This document shows positions 1-8,192 of a stretch of DNA of 35,417 nt, piece by piece. Origin of the DNA: Betaproteobacteria bacterium (lineage in GTDB: Bacteria > Pseudomonadota > Gammaproteobacteria > Burkholderiales > SG8-39); the NCBI GenBank assembly GCA_029863065.1, contig JAOTWE010000004.1, forward strand, positions 1 through 35,417. The letters are read 5' to 3'. The stretch's first letter is position 1. Each line of letters opens with the position of its first letter. The notes under the pieces were generated by a model. The model worked only from the letters and a program-made list of their open reading frames with translations. It was not told the origin of the DNA and ran no database searches. A program made the position numbers and the translations under genes.

Positions 1-570
1 AATCCCCTGGCGCGCGCCGCCCTCGGCTCGCTGGGCACCCGCTGTTGGGCGATCGTCGCGCTCGGCGCGGTGCTGACGCTGGCGCGCTTCTCTGAGGCGT
101 TTCTGTTGCTGCGTGCGCAGGAGCTCGGCGTCGCGCTCGCCCTGGTACCGCTGGTGCTCGTCGTCATGAACGTCGTCTACACGGCGGTCTCGTACCCGGC
201 GGGCGTGGCGGCCGACCACGGCCACCGGCGCGCGCTGCTGGTCTGGGGCCTCGCCGCCCTGATCGCCGCCGACCTGACGATCGGCGCCTTCGCCTCGGTG
301 GCGGCGCTCGGCGCCGGGATCGTGCTCTGGGGCGTGCACATGGGCCTCACGCAAGGATTGCTCTCTACGCTCGTCGCCGATGCGGCGCCACCCGACTTGC
401 GCGGCACCGCCTTTGGGGTTTTCCACCTGATCTCGGGGGCGGCGCTACTTGCGGCGAGTGTGCTGGCCGGCTGGCTATGGACTGCGTACGGCGCCGGCGC
501 CACGTTCTTCGCCGGCGCCGCGTTCTGCGCCGTCGCGCTCGCCGGACTGCTTATCGCCCTACGCAAATAG
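1..570 (+). CDS. MFS transporter, C-terminal part (5' end outside window)
   Basis: The frame is open from the first base and runs to a TAG at 568-570, so the gene begins upstream of the window and only about the last 189 residues are seen. The visible part is very hydrophobic and shows at least four or five membrane helices, with the loop 'GVAADHGHRRALL' resembling the MFS loop 2-3 signature (G-x-x-x-D-x-x-x-R-R) and a late 'PPDLRGTAFGVFHL' resembling the second-half repeat of that motif. Substrate cannot be told. The ATG at position 70 is internal, not the start. It converges on the threonine aldolase gene, with 9 nt between the two stop codons, and both stops lie in one palindrome. Confidence 0.8.
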   Translation, partial: NPLARAALGSLGTRCWAIVALGAVLTLARFSEAFLLLRAQELGVALALVPLVLVVMNVVYTAVSYPAGVAADHGHRRALLVWGLAALIAADLTIGAFASVAALGAGIVLWGVHMGLTQGLLSTLVADAAPPDLRGTAFGVFHLISGAALLAASVLAGWLWTAYGAGATFFAGAAFCAVALAGLLIALRK

Positions 571-585
571 GGACTGTCCCTATTT
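565..585. repeat. Perfect 10-bp inverted repeat spanning two convergent stop codons
   Basis: Arms AAATAGGGAC (565-574) and GTCCCTATTT (576-585) flank a single T. The left arm supplies the TAG stop of the MFS gene and the right arm supplies the TAG stop of the threonine aldolase on the other strand. The arrangement can act as a bidirectional terminator. The sequence resembles the GGGAC/GTCCC REP-like palindromes often found at gene ends in betaproteobacteria; that resemblance is from memory, not from a search. Confidence 0.65.
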
Positions 586-1557
586 AAAGCTTTTGAACGC
601 GGCGATCGCCCGTTCGATGCCCGCCGCGTCGACGTCGAGGTGGGTCACGAGGCGCAGGCGCGCCCCCGGCAGCACGCTGATGCCGTGCTTGGCCAGGTGC
701 TCTGCGAGGCCGGGGGCCGAATCGATGAACACCATGTTCGACTGCGGCGCGGCTGCGCCGATGCCCTTCGCCAGGCGCTCGGCGTTGGCATGGTCCTCGG
801 CCAGGCGCTCGACGTTGTGCTCGAGCGCGTACAGCCCCGCCGCGGCGAGCACGCCCGCCTGGCGCATGACGCCGCCGAGGATCTTGCGCGCGCGCTTCGC
901 GCGCGCGATGAAGTCCTTCGAGCCGAGGAGCATCGTACCCGCGGGGGCGCCCAGGCCCTTGGACAGGCACGAGGACACCGAATCGAAGCCGTGGCACAGT
1001 TCCTTCACCGGCATGCCGAGCTTGACGGCGGCGTTGAAGATGCGCGCGCCATCGAGGTGGGTCGACAATCCGCGTCGCTTCGCCAGCGCCAGCGCCTCGC
1101 CGAAGTACTGGCGCGGAATGACACGCCCGGTGATCGTATTTTCCAGCGCCAGCAGCCGCGTCCTGGCGAAGTGCGGGTCGTCGGGCTTGATGGCGGCCTC
1201 GATTTCCTTGAGGTCGAGCGTGCCGTCGGGCCGGTTGACGATCGCCTGCGGCTGGATCGAGCCGAGCACCGCACCGCCGCCCGCCTCGTAGCGGTAGGTG
1301 TGCGCTTCCATGCCCACCAGCACCTCTTCGCCGCGCTGGCAGTGGCTCATCAGCGCGGCGAGGTTGGACTGCGTGCCGGTGGGAAAGAACAGCGACGCGT
1401 CGAAGCCGAAGAGCTCCGCCGCGCGCGCCTGCAGGCGGTTGACCGTGGGATCGTCGCCGAACACGTCGTCGCCGACTTCGGCCTCGGCCATGGCGCGGCG
1501 CATGCCCGCCGAGGGGCGCGTTACGGTGTCGCTGCGCAGGTCGACCACGGCCGCCAT
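580..1557 (-). CDS. ltaE: Low-specificity L-threonine aldolase
   Basis: A 325-residue PLP-dependent fold-type I aldolase that cleaves L-threonine or L-allo-threonine to glycine and acetaldehyde in the cytoplasm. The family hallmarks are clear: N-terminal 'VDLRSDTVTRPS', 'GDDVFGDDPTVNRLQ' near residues 29-43, the cofactor-holding 'THLDGARIFNAA' near 166-177, and the PLP lysine in 'SCLSKGLGAPAG' (K200). Length is normal for the family (about 330-350). The ATG at 1557 is preferred because the open frame upstream (to 1767) is the shadow of the hydrolase gene; GGGTAGG lies just before this ATG. Last gene of the minus-strand operon, 5 nt after the hydrolase stop. Glycine/threonine metabolism has no evident link to the ion transporters upstream. 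Confidence 0.93.
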   Translation of the reverse strand: MAAVVDLRSDTVTRPSAGMRRAMAEAEVGDDVFGDDPTVNRLQARAAELFGFDASLFFPTGTQSNLAALMSHCQRGEEVLVGMEAHTYRYEAGGGAVLGSIQPQAIVNRPDGTLDLKEIEAAIKPDDPHFARTRLLALENTITGRVIPRQYFGEALALAKRRGLSTHLDGARIFNAAVKLGMPVKELCHGFDSVSSCLSKGLGAPAGTMLLGSKDFIARAKRARKILGGVMRQAGVLAAAGLYALEHNVERLAEDHANAERLAKGIGAAAPQSNMVFIDSAPGLAEHLAKHGISVLPGARLRLVTHLDVDAAGIERAIAAFKSFK

Positions 1558-1562
1558 CGTGC

Positions 1563-2375
1563 CTACCCGTCGCGGCGCGTGAATTCGAGCAGCGCGCGCG
1601 CGAAGGCCTGCGGGCGCTCCATCGGGATCAGGTGGCCCGCGTCGCGGAACTCGATGCGCTTCAGTCCCGCGATGCGCGCGGCGAGCTGTTCCACGTCCGC
1701 CGCCACGTAGAACACGCGGTCGTGCAGCCCGGTCATCGACAACACCGGGAGCTTCAGCTTCTCCCACGGGAAATTCCAGTCCGTGGCGAGCGAGCCCTCG
1801 ATCAGGCGGTACAGTCCGTCGGCGCGGTCCATCGGCTGATAGGGCTCAGCGGCGAATACGCCCGCGCGCATCGCCGCGAGCTGCTCCGGGTTGACGAGCT
1901 GCGGCAGGTTCGCCTCCATGATGAGGCGCGTGCCGCCGGCGCGCGCCAGCGCCGCCGTCGCCTGGTTGATCCATTCCAGGCGCACGCCGGGCTTGCGCAG
2001 CGTGTTGATGAGCACCAGCGCTGCGGCGGGCATGCCGGCGAGCACCGCCTGCGCCGCGAACAGGCCGCCGATCGACAGGCCGACCACGATCGGCTTCGGC
2101 GGCTTGATCTGCGCGACTAGCCGCTTCAGGTCCTCGACCACGAGCTTCGGCGTGAGCGCGGTGTCCGCGCCGAAGCGCGTCTGCGCCTGGCCGCGGAAGT
2201 TCCACGCCAGCGTGCCATAGCCGGCAGCGCGCAGCGCCGGTCCGATCTCGGCGTGCTGCCAGGTGCCGGTGTTGCCGGTGAGCGCGTTGACGAACACGTA
2301 CGTCGCGCCTGCGGCGCCGGGCGCGTCGTATTCGTAGTACAGGGCTTCGCCGGGGGCGATGTCGAGGTGGGCCAT
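1563..2375 (-). CDS. Alpha/beta hydrolase
   Basis: A 270-residue alpha/beta-hydrolase-fold protein. It has the oxyanion strand 'YVFVNALTGNTGTW' (note N-A rather than H-G), the nucleophile elbow 'VVGLSIGGLFAAQ' (S101 within G-L-S-I-G), an acid in 'GLHDRVFY', and the catalytic histidine in 'DAGHLIPMERP'. The cap and late region resemble 3-oxoadipate enol-lactonase and related esterases, but the substrate is not identifiable. It starts 2 nt after the MFS stop; GGAG sits 5 nt before the ATG and overlaps the TGA of the MFS gene, indicating coupled translation. The longer upstream open frame is the antisense-free shadow of the MFS gene and is rejected as coding. Confidence 0.88.
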   Translation of the reverse strand: MAHLDIAPGEALYYEYDAPGAAGATYVFVNALTGNTGTWQHAEIGPALRAAGYGTLAWNFRGQAQTRFGADTALTPKLVVEDLKRLVAQIKPPKPIVVGLSIGGLFAAQAVLAGMPAAALVLINTLRKPGVRLEWINQATAALARAGGTRLIMEANLPQLVNPEQLAAMRAGVFAAEPYQPMDRADGLYRLIEGSLATDWNFPWEKLKLPVLSMTGLHDRVFYVAADVEQLAARIAGLKRIEFRDAGHLIPMERPQAFARALLEFTRRDG

Positions 2376-2377
2376 GG

Positions 2378-3652
2378 TCACTCCAGGTGCGCGGGATGGG
2401 ACACGCCCTTGGGCGTGCGCAGGTAAAGCGCGGCGGCGAGCGCGCAGGCGATCGGGATGAGCGCGAGCAGGCGCAGGACGAGCGTCGGGCTGCCGAGGTA
2501 GTCGAAGGCGAAGCCCACCGGCAGCGGGCCGAGCGAGGCGCCCACCACCGCCACCATCTGCCCCGTGCCCTGCAGGGTTCCCACGTGCTTGCGCCCGAAG
2601 TAACGCGGCATCAGGTAGCCGAACAGGGTGAGGCTGAAGGCGTTGTTGAGGCCGAAGAGCGCAGCATAGGCGATGGCGCTGGCGAGATCGCTCACCAGCG
2701 TCACGCCGACGAGCGCCGCCGCCATCACCACGAGGCCCGCGGCGAACACGTAGCGCGTGCGCACGCGATCGAACATGCGCCCGACGAGCGGCATCGACAC
2801 CGCGAGCACCAGCGCCGAGACCGGAAACACGCGCGCCGCGATCGCGGCGGCCACGCCCTGCGCGGTGAGGATCGACACTTGGTAGAAGTGCAGCGTGGTC
2901 ACCAGCATCGCCATCGCGAACCAGCCGGCGGCAAGGAGATAGAAAGTCGGCGTGCGCAGCGCCGCGGGCAGATCCAGGCCGTCGATCGCCGCCGCGGGCG
3001 CGCTCGCCGCGGCGGCGGCGTCGCCGTCGGGGCGCAGCCCCTGGTCCTCGGGCTTGTCGATCACCAGCAGCAGCACCGGCGGCAGCAGGATGAGCCACGT
3101 CGTGAGCCCGAGGATCACCCATGCCCAGCGCCAGCCGAGCTGCGCAATGAGGAACTGGCCGAGCGGCGGATGCACGGCCATCGAGGCGGCGAAGCCGAGC
3201 GACATCAGGCCCGTGGCGAAGCCGCGCTTGCGGCTGAACCACTGCGCGACCATGTTCGCCGAGTTCATCATGAGCGAGCCCTGGCCGAGAAAGCGCAGCG
3301 CGCCGAAGCCGAGGGCGAGCGTGACGAGGCCGCCCACCGCGCCGAAAGCGACACAGGCGACACCGAGCAGCAGTGCAACGACGCTGGTCATGCGCCGCGC
3401 ACCGTAGCGGTCGACGAGCCGGCCCATCTTCGGCAGCAGGAACGCGGCGACCAGGGTGGCGATGCCGTAAGCCCCGGCGATCGCAGTTTTCGACAGGCCG
3501 AGGTCCCTGCCGATGGGACCGACGAACACACTGAAGGTGTGCGATTGCCCCGGGCCGCTGGCGAAGAATCCCAAGCCGGCCACGGCGAGGATGGTCCAGC
3601 CGTAGAAGGCGCGCGCGTTGAGCGCGGCGAACAGGCGCGTGCGGATCGTCAT
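2378..3652 (-). CDS. MFS transporter (OFA/monocarboxylate-like)
   Basis: A 424-residue polytopic protein with about 12 membrane segments in two halves. A central charged loop rich in D/A near the middle separates them. The N-terminal 'ARAFYGWTILAVAGLGFFASGPGQSHTFSVF' type of start, and the loop 'GRLVDRYGARRMT' (MFS signature 2-3), place it with oxalate/formate- and monocarboxylate-type MFS carriers. Its N-terminal ATG overlaps the stop of the antiporter gene by 4 nt (ATGA), fixing the start at 3652. The transported compound is unknown; the downstream hydrolase and aldolase could act on what it imports, but that is only inference from position. Confidence 0.88.
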   Translation of the reverse strand: MTIRTRLFAALNARAFYGWTILAVAGLGFFASGPGQSHTFSVFVGPIGRDLGLSKTAIAGAYGIATLVAAFLLPKMGRLVDRYGARRMTSVVALLLGVACVAFGAVGGLVTLALGFGALRFLGQGSLMMNSANMVAQWFSRKRGFATGLMSLGFAASMAVHPPLGQFLIAQLGWRWAWVILGLTTWLILLPPVLLLVIDKPEDQGLRPDGDAAAAASAPAAAIDGLDLPAALRTPTFYLLAAGWFAMAMLVTTLHFYQVSILTAQGVAAAIAARVFPVSALVLAVSMPLVGRMFDRVRTRYVFAAGLVVMAAALVGVTLVSDLASAIAYAALFGLNNAFSLTLFGYLMPRYFGRKHVGTLQGTGQMVAVVGASLGPLPVGFAFDYLGSPTLVLRLLALIPIACALAAALYLRTPKGVSHPAHLE

Positions 3653-4917
3653 GCCGTCTTGCGTCCGTGCCAGTAGCCCAGCATCAGCGGCTTCACGCTC
3701 AAACCGTGCATCACGATCGACAGCGTCACGACGATGAGCGTCAGGTGGATCAACTCGAGCGCGAGCGGCTCCGGCAAGCCGTGCTCGATGGCGTACATCA
3801 GGTAATAGAGCGAACCGATGCCGCGCACGCCGAACCAGCCGATCATGCCGCGCATCGGCCAGGGCGTGCGCGTGCCCGACAGTCCGGCGAGCACGCTCAG
3901 CGGCCGCGCGACGACGAACACGAACAGCGCCAGGCTCACCGCGCGCCAGCTCCACGAATCCAGAAACAGCGTGCCGCCGATCAGCAGCACGAGCAGGATC
4001 TCGGAGAGCCGCTCCAGGTGCTCCTTGAAGACCAGCGAATCGACGCTCACCTGCGCGATCGGCGGCGCGTCGTCGCCGGCGGTCGGTTCCGGCGCCGGCG
4101 CGCCGGCCAGGCCGAGCTCGGTCTGGCGCAGTGCCACCGCGGCGAAGAACACCGCCAGGAATCCCCAGGTCTGGGCCAGTACCGCGAGGCCGTAGACCGC
4201 GCCGATCATGCCCAGGCCGATCATGTCGTCGTAGCGCTCGCTGTCGGGGTCGGCGCGCCGCAGCCGGGCGGCGAGATGCGCGATCGCCACGCCGCCGGCG
4301 ACGCCGAGGGCGATCCCGCCTGCCGTCGCCCAGAGCACGTCGACCAGCACCCAGCGCAGGCCGAGCGCGCCCAGCTCGTGCAGGCCGAGGAGTCCCAGGC
4401 CCAGCATCACAAAGGGAAACGCGCTACCGTCGTTCATGCCGGCTTCGCAGGTGAGGTTGAAGCGCAGCCGGTCCCGGTCTTCGGCGTGGCGCACCTGCAC
4501 GTCGCCCGCGAGCACCGGATCGGTGGGCGCAAGGATCGCGCCGAGCAGCAGGGCGGCGCCCAGCGGCAGCTCGAGCAGGTAATAGCCGAAGGCGGCGACC
4601 AGGATGACCGTGATCGCGATCGACACGAACGCGAGCAGCACCGGCGAGCGCCAGCGCGCCCAGGTCACCGGCGCCGGCAGCTTCACGCCCGCGGCGAACA
4701 AGGAGACCAGCACCGCCGCTTCGGTCAGCACCTCGAGCACCGCCGACTCCTTGAGCGGGTTGAAGTGGAACAGGCCGAGCACCGTCGGGCCGACGATCAT
4801 GCCCACGGCCAGATAGACGATCGCCATCGTCAGCGGCAGGCGCCGCATGAACGGCGACAGCAGGCCCATGGCGAGCATCAGCCCGCCGACGACCAGGAAG
4901 CCGATGGCGCTGATCAT
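3649..4917 (-). CDS. CPA1-family cation/proton antiporter (NhaP-like)
   Basis: A 422-residue membrane protein with about 12-13 helices. Signatures of the CPA1 family are visible: 'ILAPTDPVLAGDVQV' (T132-D133-P134) and 'TCEAGMNDGSAFPF' (E158, N162-D163), the latter being the ion-binding N-D pair of NhaP/NHE-type electroneutral exchangers. It would exchange Na+ or K+ for H+ across the inner membrane, for pH or salt balance. The ATG overlaps the kup stop by one base (TGATG), and its own stop overlaps the MFS start. Neighbouring a K+ uptake system suggests K+/H+ homeostasis as a shared task. Cation choice (Na+ versus K+) cannot be read from the sequence. Confidence 0.92.
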   Translation of the reverse strand: MISAIGFLVVGGLMLAMGLLSPFMRRLPLTMAIVYLAVGMIVGPTVLGLFHFNPLKESAVLEVLTEAAVLVSLFAAGVKLPAPVTWARWRSPVLLAFVSIAITVILVAAFGYYLLELPLGAALLLGAILAPTDPVLAGDVQVRHAEDRDRLRFNLTCEAGMNDGSAFPFVMLGLGLLGLHELGALGLRWVLVDVLWATAGGIALGVAGGVAIAHLAARLRRADPDSERYDDMIGLGMIGAVYGLAVLAQTWGFLAVFFAAVALRQTELGLAGAPAPEPTAGDDAPPIAQVSVDSLVFKEHLERLSEILLVLLIGGTLFLDSWSWRAVSLALFVFVVARPLSVLAGLSGTRTPWPMRGMIGWFGVRGIGSLYYLMYAIEHGLPEPLALELIHLTLIVVTLSIVMHGLSVKPLMLGYWHGRKTA

Positions 4918-6788
4918 CAGAGCTGCACCTTGGTGCCGAGCTCGATCACCCGATTGACGGGCAGGTTGAAGTAGTCCGCGGCGCTGCCGGCGTTGCGCGA
5001 CAGGGCGGTGAACAGGCGCTCACTCCAGCGCGCAACCAGCGGCCCGCGCTCCGCCGGCACCAGCGTCTGGCGGCTGAGGAAGAACGAAGTGGTCATCATG
5101 TCGAATTCCAGGAGGCGGCGGCTGGTGGTGGTCAGATCGTGGGCGACGTCCGGGTTCTGCATGAATCCGTAGCGCAGCGTCATCTTCCAGAAGCCCTGTT
5201 CCAGGAGCTCGAGCTCGATGCGCTGCTCGGCGCTCACCATCGGCTCGTCGCCAACCTCGATCGTGAGGAAGACCACGCGCTCATGCAATACCTTGTTGTG
5301 GTTCAGGTTGTGCAGCAGTGCCGGCGGCGTCGAGTCCGGATTGGTGGTCAGGAACACCGCCGTGCCCGGAACGCGCACCGGCGGCTCGCGCATCAGCGAT
5401 TCGAGCAGCCGCTTGAGCGGCACCGTGGACAGGCGCACGCGCGCCAGCAGCCGCCCGCGCCGCCAGGTGAGCATCAGGCTGCAGGCGATGACGCCGAGCA
5501 CGAGCGGCAGCCAGCCGCCGTCGGGCACCTTGAGCAGCGCCGAGGAGAACAGCGTCGCCTCGATCGCCAGGAAGAAGCCGCTCGCGGCTGCGCACAGCCA
5601 CAGCGGATAGCCCCAGCCAAAGCGGATGACGAAGAAGGTGAGGATCGTCGTCGCCATCATGGTCCCCATGACCGCCACGCCGTAGGCCGAGGCCAGCCGC
5701 TCGGAGGAGCCAAAGCCGACCACCGCGCCCAGCACCGCGGCAAACAGGATCCAGTTCACCGCCGGCACGTAGATCTGCCCGGCGGTGCTGGCCGAGGTGT
5801 GCAGGATCTTCATGCGCGGCAGGAAACCGAGCTGGATCGCCTGCTGCGTCACCGAGAAGGCACCGGAAATTGTCGCCTGCGAGGCGATCACCGTCGCCGC
5901 GGTGGCGAGCGCCACCATGGGGTACAGCGCCCAGGGCGGAAACGCGAGGTAAAAGGGGCTGGTGATCGCCGTAGCGTCCCGCATCAGCAGCGCCCCCTGG
6001 CCGAAATAGTTGAGCACCAGCGCCGGCGCCACCATCCCGAACCAGGCGATGCGCACCGCCTTCTTGCCGAAGTGGCCCATGTCCGCGTACAGCGCCTCGG
6101 CGCCGGTGATGGCGAGCAGCACCGAGCCGAGCACCACGAACGAGCTGGCGCCGTAGCCGGTGACGAAGCCGAGCGCGTGCACCGGGTTGAGCGCGCCGAG
6201 CACCGCAGGGTTCTGCGCGATGTTCCAGATGCCCGACGCGCCGAGCGTTGCGAACCACAGCGCGCACACCGGGCCGAAGAGCGCACCGACCGCCCCGGTG
6301 CCGTGCCGCTGCATGAGGAACAGCGCCGCCAGCACGCCGGCGGCGAGCGGCACCAGGTCGCGCTCGGCGCCGGCCGCGCCGAGCGACAGCCCTTCGACCG
6401 CCGAGAGCACCGAGATCGCCGGCGTCAGCACTGCCTCGCCGAAAAACAGCGACGCGCCGATCACGCCCGCCAGCATCACCGGCGCGCGCCAGCGCGCGTG
6501 CCCGCGCAAGGCGCGCGAGGCGAGCGCGAGCAGCGCCATGATGCCGCCCTCGCCCTTGTTGTCGGCGCGCATCACCAGCGTCACGTATTTCAGCGACACG
6601 ACGATCATCAGGATCCAGAAGATCGTCGACAGGCCGCCGAGCACGGCAGCGTCGGTGAGCGGGATGCCGTGCCCCGGGGCGAAGGTTTCGCGCACGGCAT
6701 ACAGCGGGCTGGTGCCGATGTCGCCGTAGACGACGCCGAGCGCGAGGAGCGTCAGCGCTGCGGTCGAAGCGGAGCGGGCTTGCGGCAA
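4917..6788 (-). CDS. kup: Kup low-affinity potassium transporter
   Basis: A 623-residue K+/H+ symporter of the KUP/HAK/KT family, the same length as E. coli Kup. The N-terminal signature 'GVVYGDIGTSPLYA' begins near residue 18, followed by 'MRADNKGEGGIMALLALA' and 'LFFGEAVLTPAISVLSA'; after 12 helices there is a cytoplasmic domain of about 170 residues. The start is a TTG at 6786-6788, because an in-frame TAG, the stop of the upstream regulator gene, lies just four codons before it. No clear Shine-Dalgarno is present, so translation is probably coupled to the regulator. Second gene of the operon, followed by the antiporter with a TGATG junction. Confidence 0.96.
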   Translation of the reverse strand: MPQARSASTAALTLLALGVVYGDIGTSPLYAVRETFAPGHGIPLTDAAVLGGLSTIFWILMIVVSLKYVTLVMRADNKGEGGIMALLALASRALRGHARWRAPVMLAGVIGASLFFGEAVLTPAISVLSAVEGLSLGAAGAERDLVPLAAGVLAALFLMQRHGTGAVGALFGPVCALWFATLGASGIWNIAQNPAVLGALNPVHALGFVTGYGASSFVVLGSVLLAITGAEALYADMGHFGKKAVRIAWFGMVAPALVLNYFGQGALLMRDATAITSPFYLAFPPWALYPMVALATAATVIASQATISGAFSVTQQAIQLGFLPRMKILHTSASTAGQIYVPAVNWILFAAVLGAVVGFGSSERLASAYGVAVMGTMMATTILTFFVIRFGWGYPLWLCAAASGFFLAIEATLFSSALLKVPDGGWLPLVLGVIACSLMLTWRRGRLLARVRLSTVPLKRLLESLMREPPVRVPGTAVFLTTNPDSTPPALLHNLNHNKVLHERVVFLTIEVGDEPMVSAEQRIELELLEQGFWKMTLRYGFMQNPDVAHDLTTTSRRLLEFDMMTTSFFLSRQTLVPAERGPLVARWSERLFTALSRNAGSAADYFNLPVNRVIELGTKVQL

Positions 6789-6797
6789 GCGAGGTCG

Positions 6798-8063
6798 CTA
6801 GCGCTTGGCCCGAAGCCTGGCCCTGGCCGCCGCCACCGCGGCGGCCGCCTTGGCGGCGACGTCCGGCTTGGCCGGTGCCGCTCTGGCCGGCGCCGCCTTG
6901 GGCGGCGCCTCCGCGGCCGCGGCCGCCGGCGCGTTGCGCGTCGGGCTGAAGTCCAGATTGATCAGGTCGCCGAGCGCGTCGGAATAAGCGTCGCGCACCT
7001 TGCGCATCATCGGCAGCGCCTTGGCGAAGGCCTCGGCAAGCGAGGGATCGAACTGCGTGCCGAAGCCGTCCTTGATCAGCTTCGCCGCCTCGTCGATAGT
7101 TAATGGCTTCTGGCGGTAGAACTGCGTGGTGGTCATGGACTCGAAGGCGTCGACCAGCGCCATGGCGCGGCCCGGCCAGGGAATGTCGTTGCCCTTGAGC
7201 TTCTTGGGGTAGCCGGTGCCGTCCCAGCGCTCGTGGTGCGTGAGCGCGAGCTTGGCGGCGAGCGCCAGCACCGGGTCTTGGTGCTCGCCGATGATCTCGG
7301 CGCCGAGCTGTGGGTGGCGCCGTACGCGTTCGAGCTCGGGCGCCGAGAGCTTTCCAGGCTTGCGCAGAACTTCAGCGGGCACGCCCATCTTGCCGATGTC
7401 GTAGAGCGGCGAGGCTTTCTGCAGCAGCTCGGCGACCTCGGGCTTCATGCCGGCGGCCTGGGCGATGAGCCTGGCGTACTGGCTGATGCGCGCCACGCGG
7501 TTGCCGGCGGCGGCGCTCTCGTGGAATTCCATGGCGCGCGCCAGGCGCCGGATGAGCTGCGAGCGCGCGTCCTCGAGCTGCGCGGTGCGCTGCTGCACTT
7601 CGCGCTCGAGCGCCGCCTGGCGGCCGGCGAGCGCGAGGTGGATGCGCACCCGCGCCAGCAGCAGCTTGGCATTGATCGGCTTGGTGAGATAGTCCACCGC
7701 GCCGGCGTCGAGCCCTTCGAGCTGCTCGGCGGGCTCGACGCGGCCGGTGAGGAAGATCACCGGGATGTGCGCCGTGGCCGGGTCCTCCTTGAGCAGCAGG
7801 CAGATTTCGAAGCCGGTGGCGCCCGGCATCTCGACGTCGAGCAGGATCAGGTCGGGCTGCGGCGCCGCCGCGGCGAGCGTCAGCGCCTCGCCGCCGTCGG
7901 TGGCAAGCTTCACCTCGTAATTGCCGGCAAGCGCTTTGCCGATCAGGGCAAGAAGGTCTTCCGCGTCGTCTACCGCGAGGATGACCGGCCGGGCGTCGTT
8001 CTGGCTCACCGCAGCTAGTCTACCTTCTGCTCCGCGGCCGCGCTTGACGCGAAACACGTTCAT
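6798..8063 (-). CDS. Response regulator with degenerate HD-GYP output domain
   Basis: A 421-residue protein. The receiver domain (about 27-145) keeps the acidic pair 'VDD' (32-33), phospho-acceptor D76 in 'LILLDVEMPG', T106 and K128. A coiled linker leads to an HD-GYP-type domain (about 170-335) that retains H-H-E (276-278), 'WDGTGYP' (280-286) and D305. However, the histidine of the HD pair is Y221 ('LYDIGK') and the usual histidine of the TG-x-H segment is R189. The tail from 360 is a low-complexity A/P/K run. Loss of two metal-ligand positions suggests that c-di-GMP hydrolysis is weak or absent. The ATG at 8063 lies inside the oppositely directed cold-shock promoter; GTG at 8009 (product starting VSQNDARP) is a reasonable alternative start. 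First gene of the operon. Confidence 0.9.
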   Translation of the reverse strand: MNVFRVKRGRGAEGRLAAVSQNDARPVILAVDDAEDLLALIGKALAGNYEVKLATDGGEALTLAAAAPQPDLILLDVEMPGATGFEICLLLKEDPATAHIPVIFLTGRVEPAEQLEGLDAGAVDYLTKPINAKLLLARVRIHLALAGRQAALEREVQQRTAQLEDARSQLIRRLARAMEFHESAAAGNRVARISQYARLIAQAAGMKPEVAELLQKASPLYDIGKMGVPAEVLRKPGKLSAPELERVRRHPQLGAEIIGEHQDPVLALAAKLALTHHERWDGTGYPKKLKGNDIPWPGRAMALVDAFESMTTTQFYRQKPLTIDEAAKLIKDGFGTQFDPSLAEAFAKALPMMRKVRDAYSDALGDLINLDFSPTRNAPAAAAAEAPPKAAPARAAPAKPDVAAKAAAAVAAARARLRAKR

Positions 8064-8070
8064 GTATAAT
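8044..8070 (+). promoter_or_regulatory. Sigma-70-type promoter of the cold-shock gene
   Basis: TTGACG (8044-8049) and a perfect TATAAT (8065-8070) are separated by 15 nt, with TG directly before the -10. The expected transcript start is near 8077. The short spacer is offset by the consensus -10. It overlaps the start codon region of the minus-strand regulator gene. Confidence 0.7.
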
Positions 8071-8076
8071 CCGCGC

Positions 8077-8192
8077 CGCTGGTTTCCTCAAGCAGTTCCG
8101 CAGGCACTTGTTCTTCCCGCGTCTTCTACTTGGTGTTCCGGCAGTGGGCGAAAGCCCGTGACCCGTTAATTTTTACTGAGAGGCAATTCGAC
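8077..8192 (+). promoter_or_regulatory. Long 5' leader of the cold-shock mRNA
   Basis: About 115 nt separate the predicted transcript start from the ATG at 8193. Long leaders of this size are typical of cspA-type mRNAs, where they refold on cold shock. A GGGCGAAAGCCC hairpin lies near 8145-8156, and GAGAGG (8178-8183) is the likely ribosome binding site 9 nt before the ATG. The thermosensing role is inferred. Confidence 0.5.

Noticed and set aside
1558-1767. Upstream extension of the threonine aldolase frame
   Set aside because: These 70 codons lie inside the hydrolase gene in another frame; aldolase homology starts exactly at ATG 1557.
5139-7103. A 654-residue plus-strand frame opposite kup
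   Set aside because: Its composition (H, R, Q, E rich with no hydrophobic core) is typical of the complement of a GC-rich membrane protein gene.
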